Origin: Actinomycetota bacterium
GTDB lineage: Bacteria > Margulisbacteria > Marinamargulisbacteria > SXXA01
Assembly: GCA_005791325.1 (NCBI GenBank)
Contig: SXXA01000012.1
Location: 1-24,935, forward strand
DNA length: 24,935 bases
Reading direction: 5' to 3'
The notes beneath the pieces are model-generated. The model saw nothing but the letters and a program-made list of their open reading frames with translations, did no database searches and was not told the origin of the DNA. This document shows, piece by piece, positions 16,381 to 23,654 of the stretch. How positions within the stretch are numbered: position 1 is the stretch's first letter; each line of letters begins with the position of its first letter. Made by a program: the position numbers and the translations under genes.

Positions 16381-17249
16381 GTGGGCGGCATCCCATCTCC
16401 ATCCAATCCATCGGGGCACCGAATACTCAAGCGACACCCATTCCATACTAATCGATATTGGCAACATCGCAATCCAAACCCACCACTTGCCACCCCCCCA
16501 TACCAATCATCTCCAATAATTGGCCCCAATAAGAGTGTGGCATGATACCTAATTTGGTGCCGTCGCCCCGTAATCGGAACCGCCGCATAAATCGCGACCC
16601 CCTGCTGAATGGATCTTAAAAAAAACCACGTTTCAGCCCATCGCCCCGCCTCACTACTGACCGCGCGCCTCACAAAATCGATCTTTCCTCGAATACGCTT
16701 AAATCGAGGGGGCGTTTTTCCCTCACACGCAATTCGAACCTCATATAATTTGCGAATTTGATGATCCCTCATTAATGCAAATAAGGCTTTTTCCGCATCG
16801 GGGGTTTCACCAAACAATACCAACCCACTCACCAACAAATCCAACCGGGTAATCGCCGTAGGTTTAAACCCACCCTTGGCTTGATTTAAATAATTTCCCA
16901 CCGCATGGGTTAAATTATACCGATGACACGCACGATCCGGCACGGTCGATAACCCCGAAGGCTTAAACACCACTAGCAAACCGTCTTGCTGGTAACACAC
17001 CGATTCTGATGTCACCTGATAGTGCCAGCCCTGCGTCGGAGACTGGTATACCACCAAGGTACTTTTGGGCGGTATGATTGCATTGGCCTGACATTGCCTT
17101 TGCTGATTCAGCCATACCCCCCCCGACTCAATAAGGTCATCAACTGAAACACCACCCCGTTTATAATATCTTTTCAACACATCCCGCAAGGTCCCCCCCA
17201 ATGTTGTTGTAACCCAAATACGCTTCGCATTACCAAATAATGATGTCAT
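16329..17249 (-). CDS. RluA-family RNA pseudouridine synthase
   Basis: A 306-residue enzyme isomerising uridine in rRNA or tRNA. Residues about 15-75 look like an S4-type RNA-binding domain (GVWLNQQRQCQANAIIPP). The catalytic domain shows VVFKPSGLSTVP, the catalytic Asp in AITRLDLLVSGLVLFG, then KLYEVRIACEG, and ITGRRHQIRYHATLLLGPIIGDDWYGG. The final part, after RLSIRCPDG, is unlike the family and reads into the hairpin-rich stretch. Which RNA position it modifies cannot be told. ATG 17249 has an AGGG about nine bases upstream in AT-rich DNA. It stands alone, after the terminator of the secretin operon. Confidence 0.88.
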   Translation of the reverse strand: MTSLFGNAKRIWVTTTLGGTLRDVLKRYYKRGGVSVDDLIESGGVWLNQQRQCQANAIIPPKSTLVVYQSPTQGWHYQVTSESVCYQQDGLLVVFKPSGLSTVPDRACHRYNLTHAVGNYLNQAKGGFKPTAITRLDLLVSGLVLFGETPDAEKALFALMRDHQIRKLYEVRIACEGKTPPRFKRIRGKIDFVRRAVSSEAGRWAETWFFLRSIQQGVAIYAAVPITGRRHQIRYHATLLLGPIIGDDWYGGVASGGFGLRCCQYRLVWNGCRLSIRCPDGLDGDGMPPTQSSRKIAGGGAPLDPT

Positions 17250-17350
17250 ATTAAATTGCCCTATTTACAACTATTTTTTTCGATGATATTCTATCTTTCG
17301 TATTCACAAATATCTATATTAAATTTACACTTTCTTATGTTATAGTGTCG
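17250..17350 (-). promoter_or_regulatory. AT-rich upstream region of the RluA gene
   Basis: About 100 bases, much richer in A/T than the neighbours, precede the RluA gene and should hold its promoter. I could not settle on boxes: TTGTGA then TATCAT has a 15-base spacer. On the plus strand TATAGT (17341-17346) is a good -10 but has no gene ahead of it. Confidence 0.35.
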
Positions 17351-17352
17351 TT

Positions 17353-17413
17353 AACAAATAAGGAAGCTCTCGGAGATCCCCCCCCTATCTGAGAGCTTCC
17401 TTATTTGTTTTTT
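17353..17413 (-). terminator. Long hairpin terminator of the secretin operon
   Basis: A perfect 19-bp inverted repeat: 17353-17371 pairs with 17391-17409, with a C8-containing loop. On the minus strand the arm begins inside the last codons of the secretin gene (stop at 17387-17385) and the stem ends GCTTCC then TTATTTGTT, the usual U-rich end. On the plus strand the hairpin is followed by T6 (17408-17413), so it may stop transcription both ways. Confidence 0.8.
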
Positions 17414-18395
17414 GGTTGATCCTTGGTGTAATGGCAATTAATACATCCGTTGTTACCGTATTCATGCGCTGAGATTTCATTAAATCCCCCACAATAGGCA
17501 AGTCCGATATCCAAGGAATGCCACCCTGATTTCCTTGGGTTTGCTGGTCTAAAAATCCGGCAATCACCAACGAAAAGCCAAGGGGAACCACAACTTCATT
17601 CTGAATCATGCGGCTACTTACCACTGGGTATAATTCACCCGATAATTCCCGAAACAGTTTAATATGATTTAATTGAACCAATGTATCTAACCCAACCCCA
17701 CCCTCTCCTAACCATGGCGTCACCTCTATTTCAACCCCCGTTTCTGCATGGCCCACTTGGGTGGTAGCGGTTGTATTGGTAACCACTGTGGTTAAATAGG
17801 GAACCCTATCCCCCATTTTAAATCGAGCCTTTCGATTTTCGATGGTTGTTAAACGTGGTTGAGACCACACTTTGGTGGTCGCCTGTGTACGAACAAATGA
17901 TAATAATCCCTGTAATTCTTGGGTTGGAATAACGGATAATGGATTTAAATTTGGTTTGAATACAATCGGATCCGATAATTGCAAAATCCAAGCCTGACGA
18001 ATATCGGTATATGAGCCCGCGACCTCGATAATACTGACCTCAATATCAATTTGAGGGCGTTCTGTATCCAATTTCTTCATTAACCGCCATGCCAACGAAT
18101 AGTCGGGGTCCTCACCCGACAAGGCCAACGAACGGGATCGAACTTCAATTCCTACCAATACGTTGGGAAATAATTCCTGTATCAATGACTTCATTTCAGT
18201 TGGCGTTGAAAATCGGGGTCGATAAATCCCTAGTTTGGTTGCTACAGGGGCTGGCGGATTGGGTTCCTCACTAGATGGTGGCGGGGTACTCAATTCAGTA
18301 CGAATGGCTTTCAGTCGGTTGATATCAAATGGATTACACCAGCCCAACAGGGGGTATATCATTAAAAAGAAGATCATCCACTGACTCCGGCGCAT
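17385..18395 (-). CDS. Short secretin (type II secretion / type IV pilus family)
   Basis: A 336-residue outer-membrane secretin. Residues 1-20 are a signal peptide (MRRSQ, hydrophobic, then WCNPF). One N-domain follows (about 62-112: MKSLIQELFPNVLVGIEVRSRSLAL, MKKLDTERPQIDIEVSIIEV), then the secretin domain with QPRLTTIENRKARFKMGDRVPYL, VGVEIEVTPW-like TGVEIEVTPWL, VVVPLGFSLVIAGF and the C-terminal signature GIPWISDLPIVGDLMKSQR. It is far shorter than PilQ/GspD (about 600-700), lacking extra N-domains. It is the last of three overlapping genes; no pilotin, ATPase or pilin is present in the window. The last codons double as one arm of the terminator hairpin. Confidence 0.9.
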   Translation of the reverse strand: MRRSQWMIFFLMIYPLLGWCNPFDINRLKAIRTELSTPPPSSEEPNPPAPVATKLGIYRPRFSTPTEMKSLIQELFPNVLVGIEVRSRSLALSGEDPDYSLAWRLMKKLDTERPQIDIEVSIIEVAGSYTDIRQAWILQLSDPIVFKPNLNPLSVIPTQELQGLLSFVRTQATTKVWSQPRLTTIENRKARFKMGDRVPYLTTVVTNTTATTQVGHAETGVEIEVTPWLGEGGVGLDTLVQLNHIKLFRELSGELYPVVSSRMIQNEVVVPLGFSLVIAGFLDQQTQGNQGGIPWISDLPIVGDLMKSQRMNTVTTDVLIAITPRINQKTNKEALR

Positions 18396-18703
18396 TATGG
18401 CTTCATCCGAATGGTGGTGTGATAACCCGATTCAGTGGCTTGTGTTTCCAGCGATGCAATCCCAGATTGATTTTGTGCCACCCATTTCCAAATGGCCCAT
18501 GGTGAGTCTGTTTCATTAACCCATACGCCTTGATCCGTAAACCGCCCATCGGGAAAGGCTGTTTTTAATTGCGACTGAACAGGATACGCCCTTATGCGAT
18601 AACGCCCCCAGATAATAGCCGAACCCGCCATCCCCATCATGACCAATACCCCCGCCCCCCATAGAATGGCCTCCCGTTTTAAATCATAGGGGTTGTTGTT
18701 CAT
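18395..18703 (-). CDS. Small inner-membrane protein of the secretin operon
   Basis: A 102-residue bitopic protein: short cytoplasmic start MNNNPYDLKREA, one membrane helix (about 13-33, ILWGAGVLVMMGMAGSAIIWG), then a small extracytoplasmic domain of about 70 residues. Its stop shares one base with the secretin start (TAATG), and its start overlaps the upstream gene by 20 bases. The layout resembles the small PilO/GspM-type inner-membrane partners of secretins, but the sequence is too short and divergent to assign. The function is inferred from neighbours only. Confidence 0.7.
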   Translation of the reverse strand: MNNNPYDLKREAILWGAGVLVMMGMAGSAIIWGRYRIRAYPVQSQLKTAFPDGRFTDQGVWVNETDSPWAIWKWVAQNQSGIASLETQATESGYHTTIRMKP

Positions 18704-19304
18704 GAACCAGTCCCCCCTGCCACGATTGGTTTAACTCAACCCATTCCGTTTGCTCATCGAACGAGGGTCGTTGCACGCCGATTGGCAAAATAATGGAAGC
18801 TATTTGATGCCCCTGATTGGCGGACATGGATACCATCACCCCCCCCAATGCATCAACTTCAGATACCACCCCCATCATCCAATTCAATGACATCCCCTGA
18901 ACCACGGGATGACGTATCGGAGACGATCGTAACTGCCAGCCCCAAGCCACCACCACAACCAACATTCCCACCCACCAAATACCCCACCGAAGTTGACGTA
19001 AGCGGTGCCACGGGTACTGCCCATCAATGAACCAAGCCGTTACCCTCACGTTGGACTGGCGAATCCAATCCAACAATGGATATAACCGAACAGGATCCAC
19101 CCGCCAACTACCCAACCAAGCCATCCCCCATAGAAAATGGGGCGATTCCATCATGTTGGATTCACAATTCATTATCACTCGTTGACCCTGCAATTGGGCT
19201 TCCAACTCCCCCCTCCTAGTAGGATCCACCCAGAATTCTCCCCATCCACAAGAAAACCCCAATTCCAAACAAATAATATGTGATTCATTAATGGTAACAA
19301 TCAT
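18684..19304 (-). CDS. Bitopic protein heading the secretin operon (PilN/GspL-like layout)
   Basis: A 206-residue protein I cannot assign by sequence. It has a cytoplasmic part of about 105 residues with several Trp and Cys, one membrane helix (about 106-123, LRWGIWWVGMLVVVVAWGW), and about 80 extracytoplasmic residues including VVSEVDALGGVMVSMSA. The order cytoplasm-helix-periplasm, followed by a small bitopic protein and a secretin, resembles pilM/N-O-Q or gspL-M-D order, but in reduced form. The ATG at 19304 has no Shine-Dalgarno and lies eight bases after a good -10 box, so the mRNA may be leaderless. No alternative Met occurs until residue 45. Confidence 0.7.
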   Translation of the reverse strand: MIVTINESHIICLELGFSCGWGEFWVDPTRRGELEAQLQGQRVIMNCESNMMESPHFLWGMAWLGSWRVDPVRLYPLLDWIRQSNVRVTAWFIDGQYPWHRLRQLRWGIWWVGMLVVVVAWGWQLRSSPIRHPVVQGMSLNWMMGVVSEVDALGGVMVSMSANQGHQIASIILPIGVQRPSFDEQTEWVELNQSWQGGLVHEQQPL

Positions 19305-19312
19305 TCGTCACT

Positions 19313-19341
19313 ATTTTACAAAATAAAAAATAATATGACAA
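19313..19341 (-). promoter_or_regulatory. Strong candidate promoter of the secretin operon
   Basis: On the minus strand TTGTCA (19336-19341), a 17-base spacer and TAAAAT (19313-19318), each matching five of six sigma-70 consensus bases. The surroundings are extremely AT-rich (7 G/C in the 60 bases 19311-19370 by hand count). The -10 ends eight bases before the ATG, implying a 5' leader of zero to two bases. Confidence 0.65.
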
Positions 19342-19392
19342 GACTTATATTTTAAAAATTATTTTTTATGACATTGTCGGGCATCCCAGTCC

Positions 19393-20223
19393 TTATTTTA
19401 GTTGAATGGGTCCCCCTTCTAAGCTAATTCTCCCCCACTGCCCGCTTTGAAAAGCCCCTATTAAGGCCCGACACGACCGTTCCCAATCCAAGACTCCACC
19501 ACGCAATAAAAATCCTCGTTTATGGGCATATTCCGATACAATTTCCGATACCTCGCCGTTCGCTTGAATCCCCAACCCGTTTTTTAAGGCATCCGGATAA
19601 TGTTGTTTAACATAATCAAGCAACCAAACCGTCATTTGCTCAAAATCAAGTAAATCTGGCTTAATGGCACCTGCAATGGCCAATTTAATCCCCACATCAG
19701 GCGGATCCAATTTGGGCCACAAAACCCCCGGACTATCCACCATCATTAATTGATCTGTGACCTTAATCCACATCAATCCCCGTGTGACACCGGGTAAGTT
19801 GGCCACTTTGGCCACTGAACGGCCTTTAAATTGGTTAATTAATTGCGATTTCCCCACATTCGGTATCCCCACCACCAATGCATGGGGGGCCAATTGGTGA
19901 CGTTTGGCAAGTCGCTGAATGGCTGTTTGACAGGCCAACACAACCCGCTTTCGAGCCCCTTTCTCGGTGGCCACACATGAAATGGGTATCATTTGGGGAG
20001 GGATGGACTGCTGAAAATGGGTTAACGCCACTGGGTCTGCCAAATCATATTTATTCAATACCAACACATGCTGTTTGCCCCTCACCCACTCTTGAACCAG
20101 CGGATTGGCGGAGGCATACGGGATACGGGCATCTCGAACTTCAATCACAATATCAATGTGCTTTAAAATAGCCGCTACTTCCCGATTGGCCTTGGTCATA
20201 TGCCCCGGAAACCATTGAATCAT
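19393..20223 (-). CDS. rbgA: Ribosome biogenesis GTPase RbgA (YlqF)
   Basis: A 276-residue circularly permuted GTPase that helps late 50S subunit assembly. It starts with the family's IQWFPGHMTKA. The G motifs are in permuted order: G4 NKYD (57-60), G5 SCVATEKG, G1 GIPNVGKS (119-126), G2 Thr147 in PGVTRG and G3 DSPG (163-166) in VDSPGVLWP. A C-terminal helical domain follows. The start at 20223 is fixed by an ATGA overlap with the siroheme-synthesis gene; a start four codons upstream lies inside that gene. It ends the sulfate operon, an unusual partner that probably reflects simple co-transcription. Confidence 0.95.
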   Translation of the reverse strand: MIQWFPGHMTKANREVAAILKHIDIVIEVRDARIPYASANPLVQEWVRGKQHVLVLNKYDLADPVALTHFQQSIPPQMIPISCVATEKGARKRVVLACQTAIQRLAKRHQLAPHALVVGIPNVGKSQLINQFKGRSVAKVANLPGVTRGLMWIKVTDQLMMVDSPGVLWPKLDPPDVGIKLAIAGAIKPDLLDFEQMTVWLLDYVKQHYPDALKNGLGIQANGEVSEIVSEYAHKRGFLLRGGVLDWERSCRALIGAFQSGQWGRISLEGGPIQLK

Positions 20224-20927
20224 GACCAAATCCAAGGCTTGCTTTTAACAGATTTTGTGGGTGATGAGGGGGATTGGGTGGGTGAAATCCACTGCTGGGC
20301 CGGACAATGTAAGGCACGTTCTAAACCCATCTGAATCGACTTAGGGCCCTCGCGTTGAATGGTGGCTAAGGGGTCTGAATCCAAAAATCGGCTCCAAAAG
20401 ACCAAGCGCGCCGAAAACCCATCAAAGCGTTGTTTCACTTGTAATCGATACCGTTGCATCAATTTGGTTAAAATCGTGGCTTCTGGTCCCAACCACTCCA
20501 ATAATTGTCGCTTGAGTCGTTTGGCCAATAATGGGCTCACCCCCGAGGTGGAAATGGCAATGGTTAATGGGCCCCGTCGCACCAATGCCGGAATAATAAA
20601 GTGACAATACGCCGGATCATCCACGGTATTGCATAAAATACGTTTGCGACGACAAATTGCCGATACGCGCTGGTTTAATGCCGATTCGCCGGTTGCCGCA
20701 AAAATCAAGGCATATCGGGTGGATAAATCCCATCGTCGAAATGGGCGTTCAATGAGGGTAACCCGTCGGTTAAAACGTCGAATGGATGGTAAAATATCCG
20801 GTGATATCACCGTAATTTTAGCACCCGCTTTTAACAAATTCTCAATTTTTTCTAATGCAATCGCACCCCCGCCAATCACCAACACCGGTCGATGGCGAAT
20901 ATCTAAAAAAATGGGGTAATACCGCAT
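20220..20927 (-). CDS. Precorrin-2 dehydrogenase / sirohydrochlorin ferrochelatase (CysG N-terminal/Met8 type)
   Basis: A 235-residue enzyme making siroheme from precorrin-2 with NAD, the cofactor of sulfite and nitrite reductases. It shows the Rossmann start YYPIFLDIRHRPVLVIGGGAIALEKI, the catalytic Asp in CNTVDDP (103-104), CHFIIPALVRRGPLTIAISTSGVSPLLAKRLK (106-140), and a C-terminal helical part. It lacks the SAM-methyltransferase half of full CysG. The last 25 residues are Ser/Pro/Lys-rich and probably disordered. It abuts cysN with no gap and overlaps rbgA. Placement after cysDN ties it to assimilatory sulfate reduction. Confidence 0.93.
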   Translation of the reverse strand: MRYYPIFLDIRHRPVLVIGGGAIALEKIENLLKAGAKITVISPDILPSIRRFNRRVTLIERPFRRWDLSTRYALIFAATGESALNQRVSAICRRKRILCNTVDDPAYCHFIIPALVRRGPLTIAISTSGVSPLLAKRLKRQLLEWLGPEATILTKLMQRYRLQVKQRFDGFSARLVFWSRFLDSDPLATIQREGPKSIQMGLERALHCPAQQWISPTQSPSSPTKSVKSKPWIWS

Positions 20928-21215
20928 CTAAGCCAACCAATTGGCAATCGTCTGAGCCGTTGGATCCTCGGTCACCAGCTGATCATACGGTGATAGGGCG
21001 TCTGCAATAACCCCCACATACTCCGGACGGGTTACCACCATTACCACTAAGCCAGCGGTTAACAACGCATTGGCCACAGTCACCACCGACGGCAAGGCAA
21101 ACGGAGACAACCCTTCCAATCGCATTGGGAACAGTCCCAATTCAAATAATTCCTGCTCAAGGTGATGCCCCACCCCACCCGATCCGGTCACCAATACCAC
21201 GCCGGCCCGATGCCC
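20928..21215 (-). other. Degenerate APS-kinase-like C-terminal domain of CysN
   Basis: Encodes the last 95 residues of CysN. The strand VVLVTG, helix LEQELFELGLFPMRLEG and the later ANALLTAGLVVMVVTRPEY match the order of CysC segments, but the P-loop reads GSGGVGHHL and the C-terminal substrate-binding part is absent. The alignment is by eye. Confidence 0.55.
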
Positions 21216-22541
21216 CAAGCGGGTATGTCTTAATCCGGGGTCAATCGCCGACTGAACATCCATTTCCAGTTCAATGGGTGGTAAATGGGGATGATCATCT
21301 TTGGCGATAAACAACCCTCCACCGGCAATATCATACTCATCAACAATCACAAAACGACTCATAATGGGGTGATCGGCCACCAAATCAACCGCAATGGGCT
21401 TCAACGTCTCGATGACAATTTCACCCACCTCATGGCGGGCCACCTCATTGACGGAATCGGTACTGGTTAACTCAGCTGAATTTAACACGCTTTTAACATG
21501 GGTTACCACCATGGGGACCTTGCATGTTCCTGTTTTTAATTTGTAACGACGGCCCACCCGCAACGGTTGTTTGCCAAGCCAAAATACATTGGCTCTAAAA
21601 CACGATCCAACAGCAGGTTCAACCTCCCCAATCCGACTAATCACATCCCCCGGTTTAATAAATAATTGGGTGTTTAACGTAAACCCCGTTGCACGATCGG
21701 GACCAACCGTGGTGCTGCTGGGCACATTAAATCCTTCAATGCGATGAATCGTTGATTTTTTCTTGGATGGGTACACCACAATCTCATCACCCTGATGTAA
21801 TTCACCCGATACCATGGTGCCCGCAATAATACGACGATCATCTTGATGTTGGGTAAATTTATAAACATCCTGAACCGGAAACCGAACCGGTAAATGAGAC
21901 AACGGCTTTTCCTTATGAAACGCATCCATCACGGATAAAACATCCATCCCCTTGTACCAAGGCATGGCATCGGAAGGCCCAATTAAATGGTCTCCCTGTC
22001 GGGCGGAAATGGGTACCCAAGCCGCAGGCTTGACCCCGATTGATTGTAAAAACTGGGCATATTCCAATTTAATGGCTTCAAAAACCGATTGATCATAACC
22101 CACCAAATCCATTTTATTAATTAATACCGCCACTTGCTTAATTCCCAATAAAGACAACATCAGGCCATGTCGCTTTGAATTTTCTTTAATTCCCTCTTGA
22201 GCCGAAATCAACAAAATGGCTGCTTCAGCACGAGCCGCACCCGATATCATGTTTTTTAAAAATTCAATATGGCCAGGCGCATCAATAATAATATAATGAC
22301 GCTTGGAAGATTTAAAAAAACAACGGGCCGAATCGATGGTAACCCCTTGGGCTTGTTCTTCCTTTAAAGCATCCAATAAAAACGCATATTCAAATGGCCG
22401 AGAATGGGTGGCACACCACGCTTGAACCGACTCCAGTTTACCGTCTGGCAACGCCCCACTATCCGCCAACAACCGCCCCGTAAACGTGCTTTTACCATGA
22501 TCAACATGCCCCACAATTACCACATTCATTCGTTCTACCAT
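20928..22541 (-). CDS. cysN: Sulfate adenylyltransferase GTPase subunit CysN with degenerate CysC-like tail
   Basis: A 537-residue EF-Tu-like GTPase that drives APS formation by CysD. G motifs: GHVDHGKST (11-19), GVTIDSARCFF (66-76), DAPGHIEFLKNM (87-98) and NKMD (142-145). Two beta-barrel domains follow to about 440. E. coli CysN is 475 residues; here the last 95 (about 443-537, bases 20928-21215) begin GHRAGVVLVTGSGGVGHH, which aligns in place with the start of APS kinase in CysNC fusions (GHR...TGLSGSGKST) but has lost the Walker A Lys/Ser and most of the kinase. So this looks like a decayed fusion. I start at ATG 22541, four bases after cysD's stop; an upstream in-frame start at 22640 lies inside cysD. 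Confidence 0.92.
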   Translation of the reverse strand: MVERMNVVIVGHVDHGKSTFTGRLLADSGALPDGKLESVQAWCATHSRPFEYAFLLDALKEEQAQGVTIDSARCFFKSSKRHYIIIDAPGHIEFLKNMISGAARAEAAILLISAQEGIKENSKRHGLMLSLLGIKQVAVLINKMDLVGYDQSVFEAIKLEYAQFLQSIGVKPAAWVPISARQGDHLIGPSDAMPWYKGMDVLSVMDAFHKEKPLSHLPVRFPVQDVYKFTQHQDDRRIIAGTMVSGELHQGDEIVVYPSKKKSTIHRIEGFNVPSSTTVGPDRATGFTLNTQLFIKPGDVISRIGEVEPAVGSCFRANVFWLGKQPLRVGRRYKLKTGTCKVPMVVTHVKSVLNSAELTSTDSVNEVARHEVGEIVIETLKPIAVDLVADHPIMSRFVIVDEYDIAGGGLFIAKDDHPHLPPIELEMDVQSAIDPGLRHTRLGHRAGVVLVTGSGGVGHHLEQELFELGLFPMRLEGLSPFALPSVVTVANALLTAGLVVMVVTRPEYVGVIADALSPYDQLVTEDPTAQTIANWLA

Positions 22542-22545
22542 GGGG

Positions 22546-23427
22546 TTACATATACCCCTCACGTCGCAGGGTTTCCAATCCCCCATCTTCTTTGTCTTGG
22601 GCCCGACCCGATCGCTCGGCGATGGTTGAGAACTTACCACTTCTTAGCTCGGTCACAATGTCATCCACCGTCATGGCGCTTGATTCTACCGATTGGGTGC
22701 ATGGGTAACACCCCAATGAACGATACCGTTGTGAGGTTCCGGGCTTGGCAAAATACAAATCAATAATGGGGATGGACTCTCGTTGAATGTATTCCCAAAT
22801 ATTGAGTTCGGTCCAATCGAGTAGGGGATGAATTCGGACATGGGTACCGGGTTTAAAATCAGTTTTGTACTGATTCCAAAACTCAGGTGGCTGATCGGCA
22901 ATATCCCAATCGTGATGTTGACCACGGGGAGAAAAAGTGCGTTCTTTTGATCGAGACCCTTCTTCATCGGCCCTAGCCCCCACAATCACCCCCGTAAATG
23001 GGGTGGGATTGGGATCGGGAATCAAGGTTTGGGTGGTGTGATCGAGGATCCAACGGGGCCAAGAGGCATCCAACGTACCATTTAACGCATTGGTTTTAAG
23101 GGCTTTGCAACAAGATATTCGATCTGTAGCCCCATCCGGAAAGGTCTGTTTGGTGGCCAACGCCTCCTGATTTTGACCCACCACCAATTGCAACCCCCAT
23201 TCCAGCGCCATTTGATTACGATATGCAATCATAGCGGGTATTTTATAAGCTGTATCAATATGAACCAACGGAAATGGCACATGCCCAAAAAAAGCTTTTC
23301 GTGCCAACCACAACAATACCGTACTATCTTTACCAATCGACCATAACATCGCCAGTTGTTTAAACTCGCGATAGGCCTCACGAAATACGGCCACGCTCTG
23401 TGATTCCAAACGGTCTAGTTGATCCAT
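22546..23427 (-). CDS. cysD: Sulfate adenylyltransferase subunit CysD
   Basis: A 293-residue PP-loop enzyme forming APS from sulfate and ATP with CysN. Motifs: MDQLDRLESQSVAVFREAYREF start, PP-loop LWSIGKDSTVLLWLARKAF, FPLVHIDTAYK, ISCCKALKTNAL, GVIVGARADEEGSRSKERTFS, VRIHPLLDWTELNIWEYI and the C-terminal LGCYPCTQSVES...ERSGRAQDKE. Length and order are those of CysD. I start at 23427, where the family usually begins; ATGs at 23445 and 23475 would add up to 16 non-family residues. TATACT ends six bases before this ATG and no Shine-Dalgarno is present, so the mRNA may be leaderless. It is first in the operon with cysN, the siroheme gene and rbgA. Confidence 0.95.
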   Translation of the reverse strand: MDQLDRLESQSVAVFREAYREFKQLAMLWSIGKDSTVLLWLARKAFFGHVPFPLVHIDTAYKIPAMIAYRNQMALEWGLQLVVGQNQEALATKQTFPDGATDRISCCKALKTNALNGTLDASWPRWILDHTTQTLIPDPNPTPFTGVIVGARADEEGSRSKERTFSPRGQHHDWDIADQPPEFWNQYKTDFKPGTHVRIHPLLDWTELNIWEYIQRESIPIIDLYFAKPGTSQRYRSLGCYPCTQSVESSAMTVDDIVTELRSGKFSTIAERSGRAQDKEDGGLETLRREGYM

Positions 23428-23433
23428 AGGTTT

Positions 23434-23439
23434 AGTATA
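23434..23439 (-). promoter_or_regulatory. Candidate -10 box TATACT of the cysD operon
   Basis: TATACT on the minus strand, six bases before the cysD ATG, with a weak -35-like TTTATA 18 bases further up. If used, transcription would begin at the start codon. Confidence 0.45.
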
Positions 23440-23564
23440 TATCATAGTTCTTGAAGATATAAAAGAGGCCATCAAGGAATGATTTCGGTGTCACAGATTG
23501 GCTGGATAAACGCATCTGGCTAGAAAATGCCCTGTGGGTAGTATCGGTATAAATTAAATAATGG

Positions 23565-23593
23565 TTGCATGTGGCATGGCACCTCGCTATCAT
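23565..23593 (+). promoter_or_regulatory. Candidate ctaB promoter
   Basis: TTGCAT (23565-23570), a 17-base spacer and TATCAT (23588-23593). The -10 matches five of six consensus bases, the -35 three. The implied leader is about 55 bases. An inverted repeat overlaps the -10. Confidence 0.4.
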
Positions 23594-23597
23594 GCCA
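23572..23597. promoter_or_regulatory. Inverted repeat TGGCATG-N12-CATGCCA, possible operator
   Basis: TGGCATG (23572-23578) and CATGCCA (23591-23597) are exact reverse complements, spaced 12 bases, and span the spacer and -10 of the candidate ctaB promoter in the gap between divergent cysD and ctaB. A second pair ATGCC/GGCAT (23592-23596, 23601-23605) overlaps it. The geometry suits a dimeric repressor, or a small hairpin. Confidence 0.45.
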
Positions 23598-23654
23598 TTG
23601 GGCATTCTATACATGGATGGAAGGATCAATAGGGTTTTGCAGCAGAATGGATAG

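Noticed and set aside
19343..19374. AAAAATTATTTTT-type repeat as terminator of rbgA
   Set aside because: The stem is entirely A/T and lies in an extremely AT-rich promoter region, so pairing is expected by chance.
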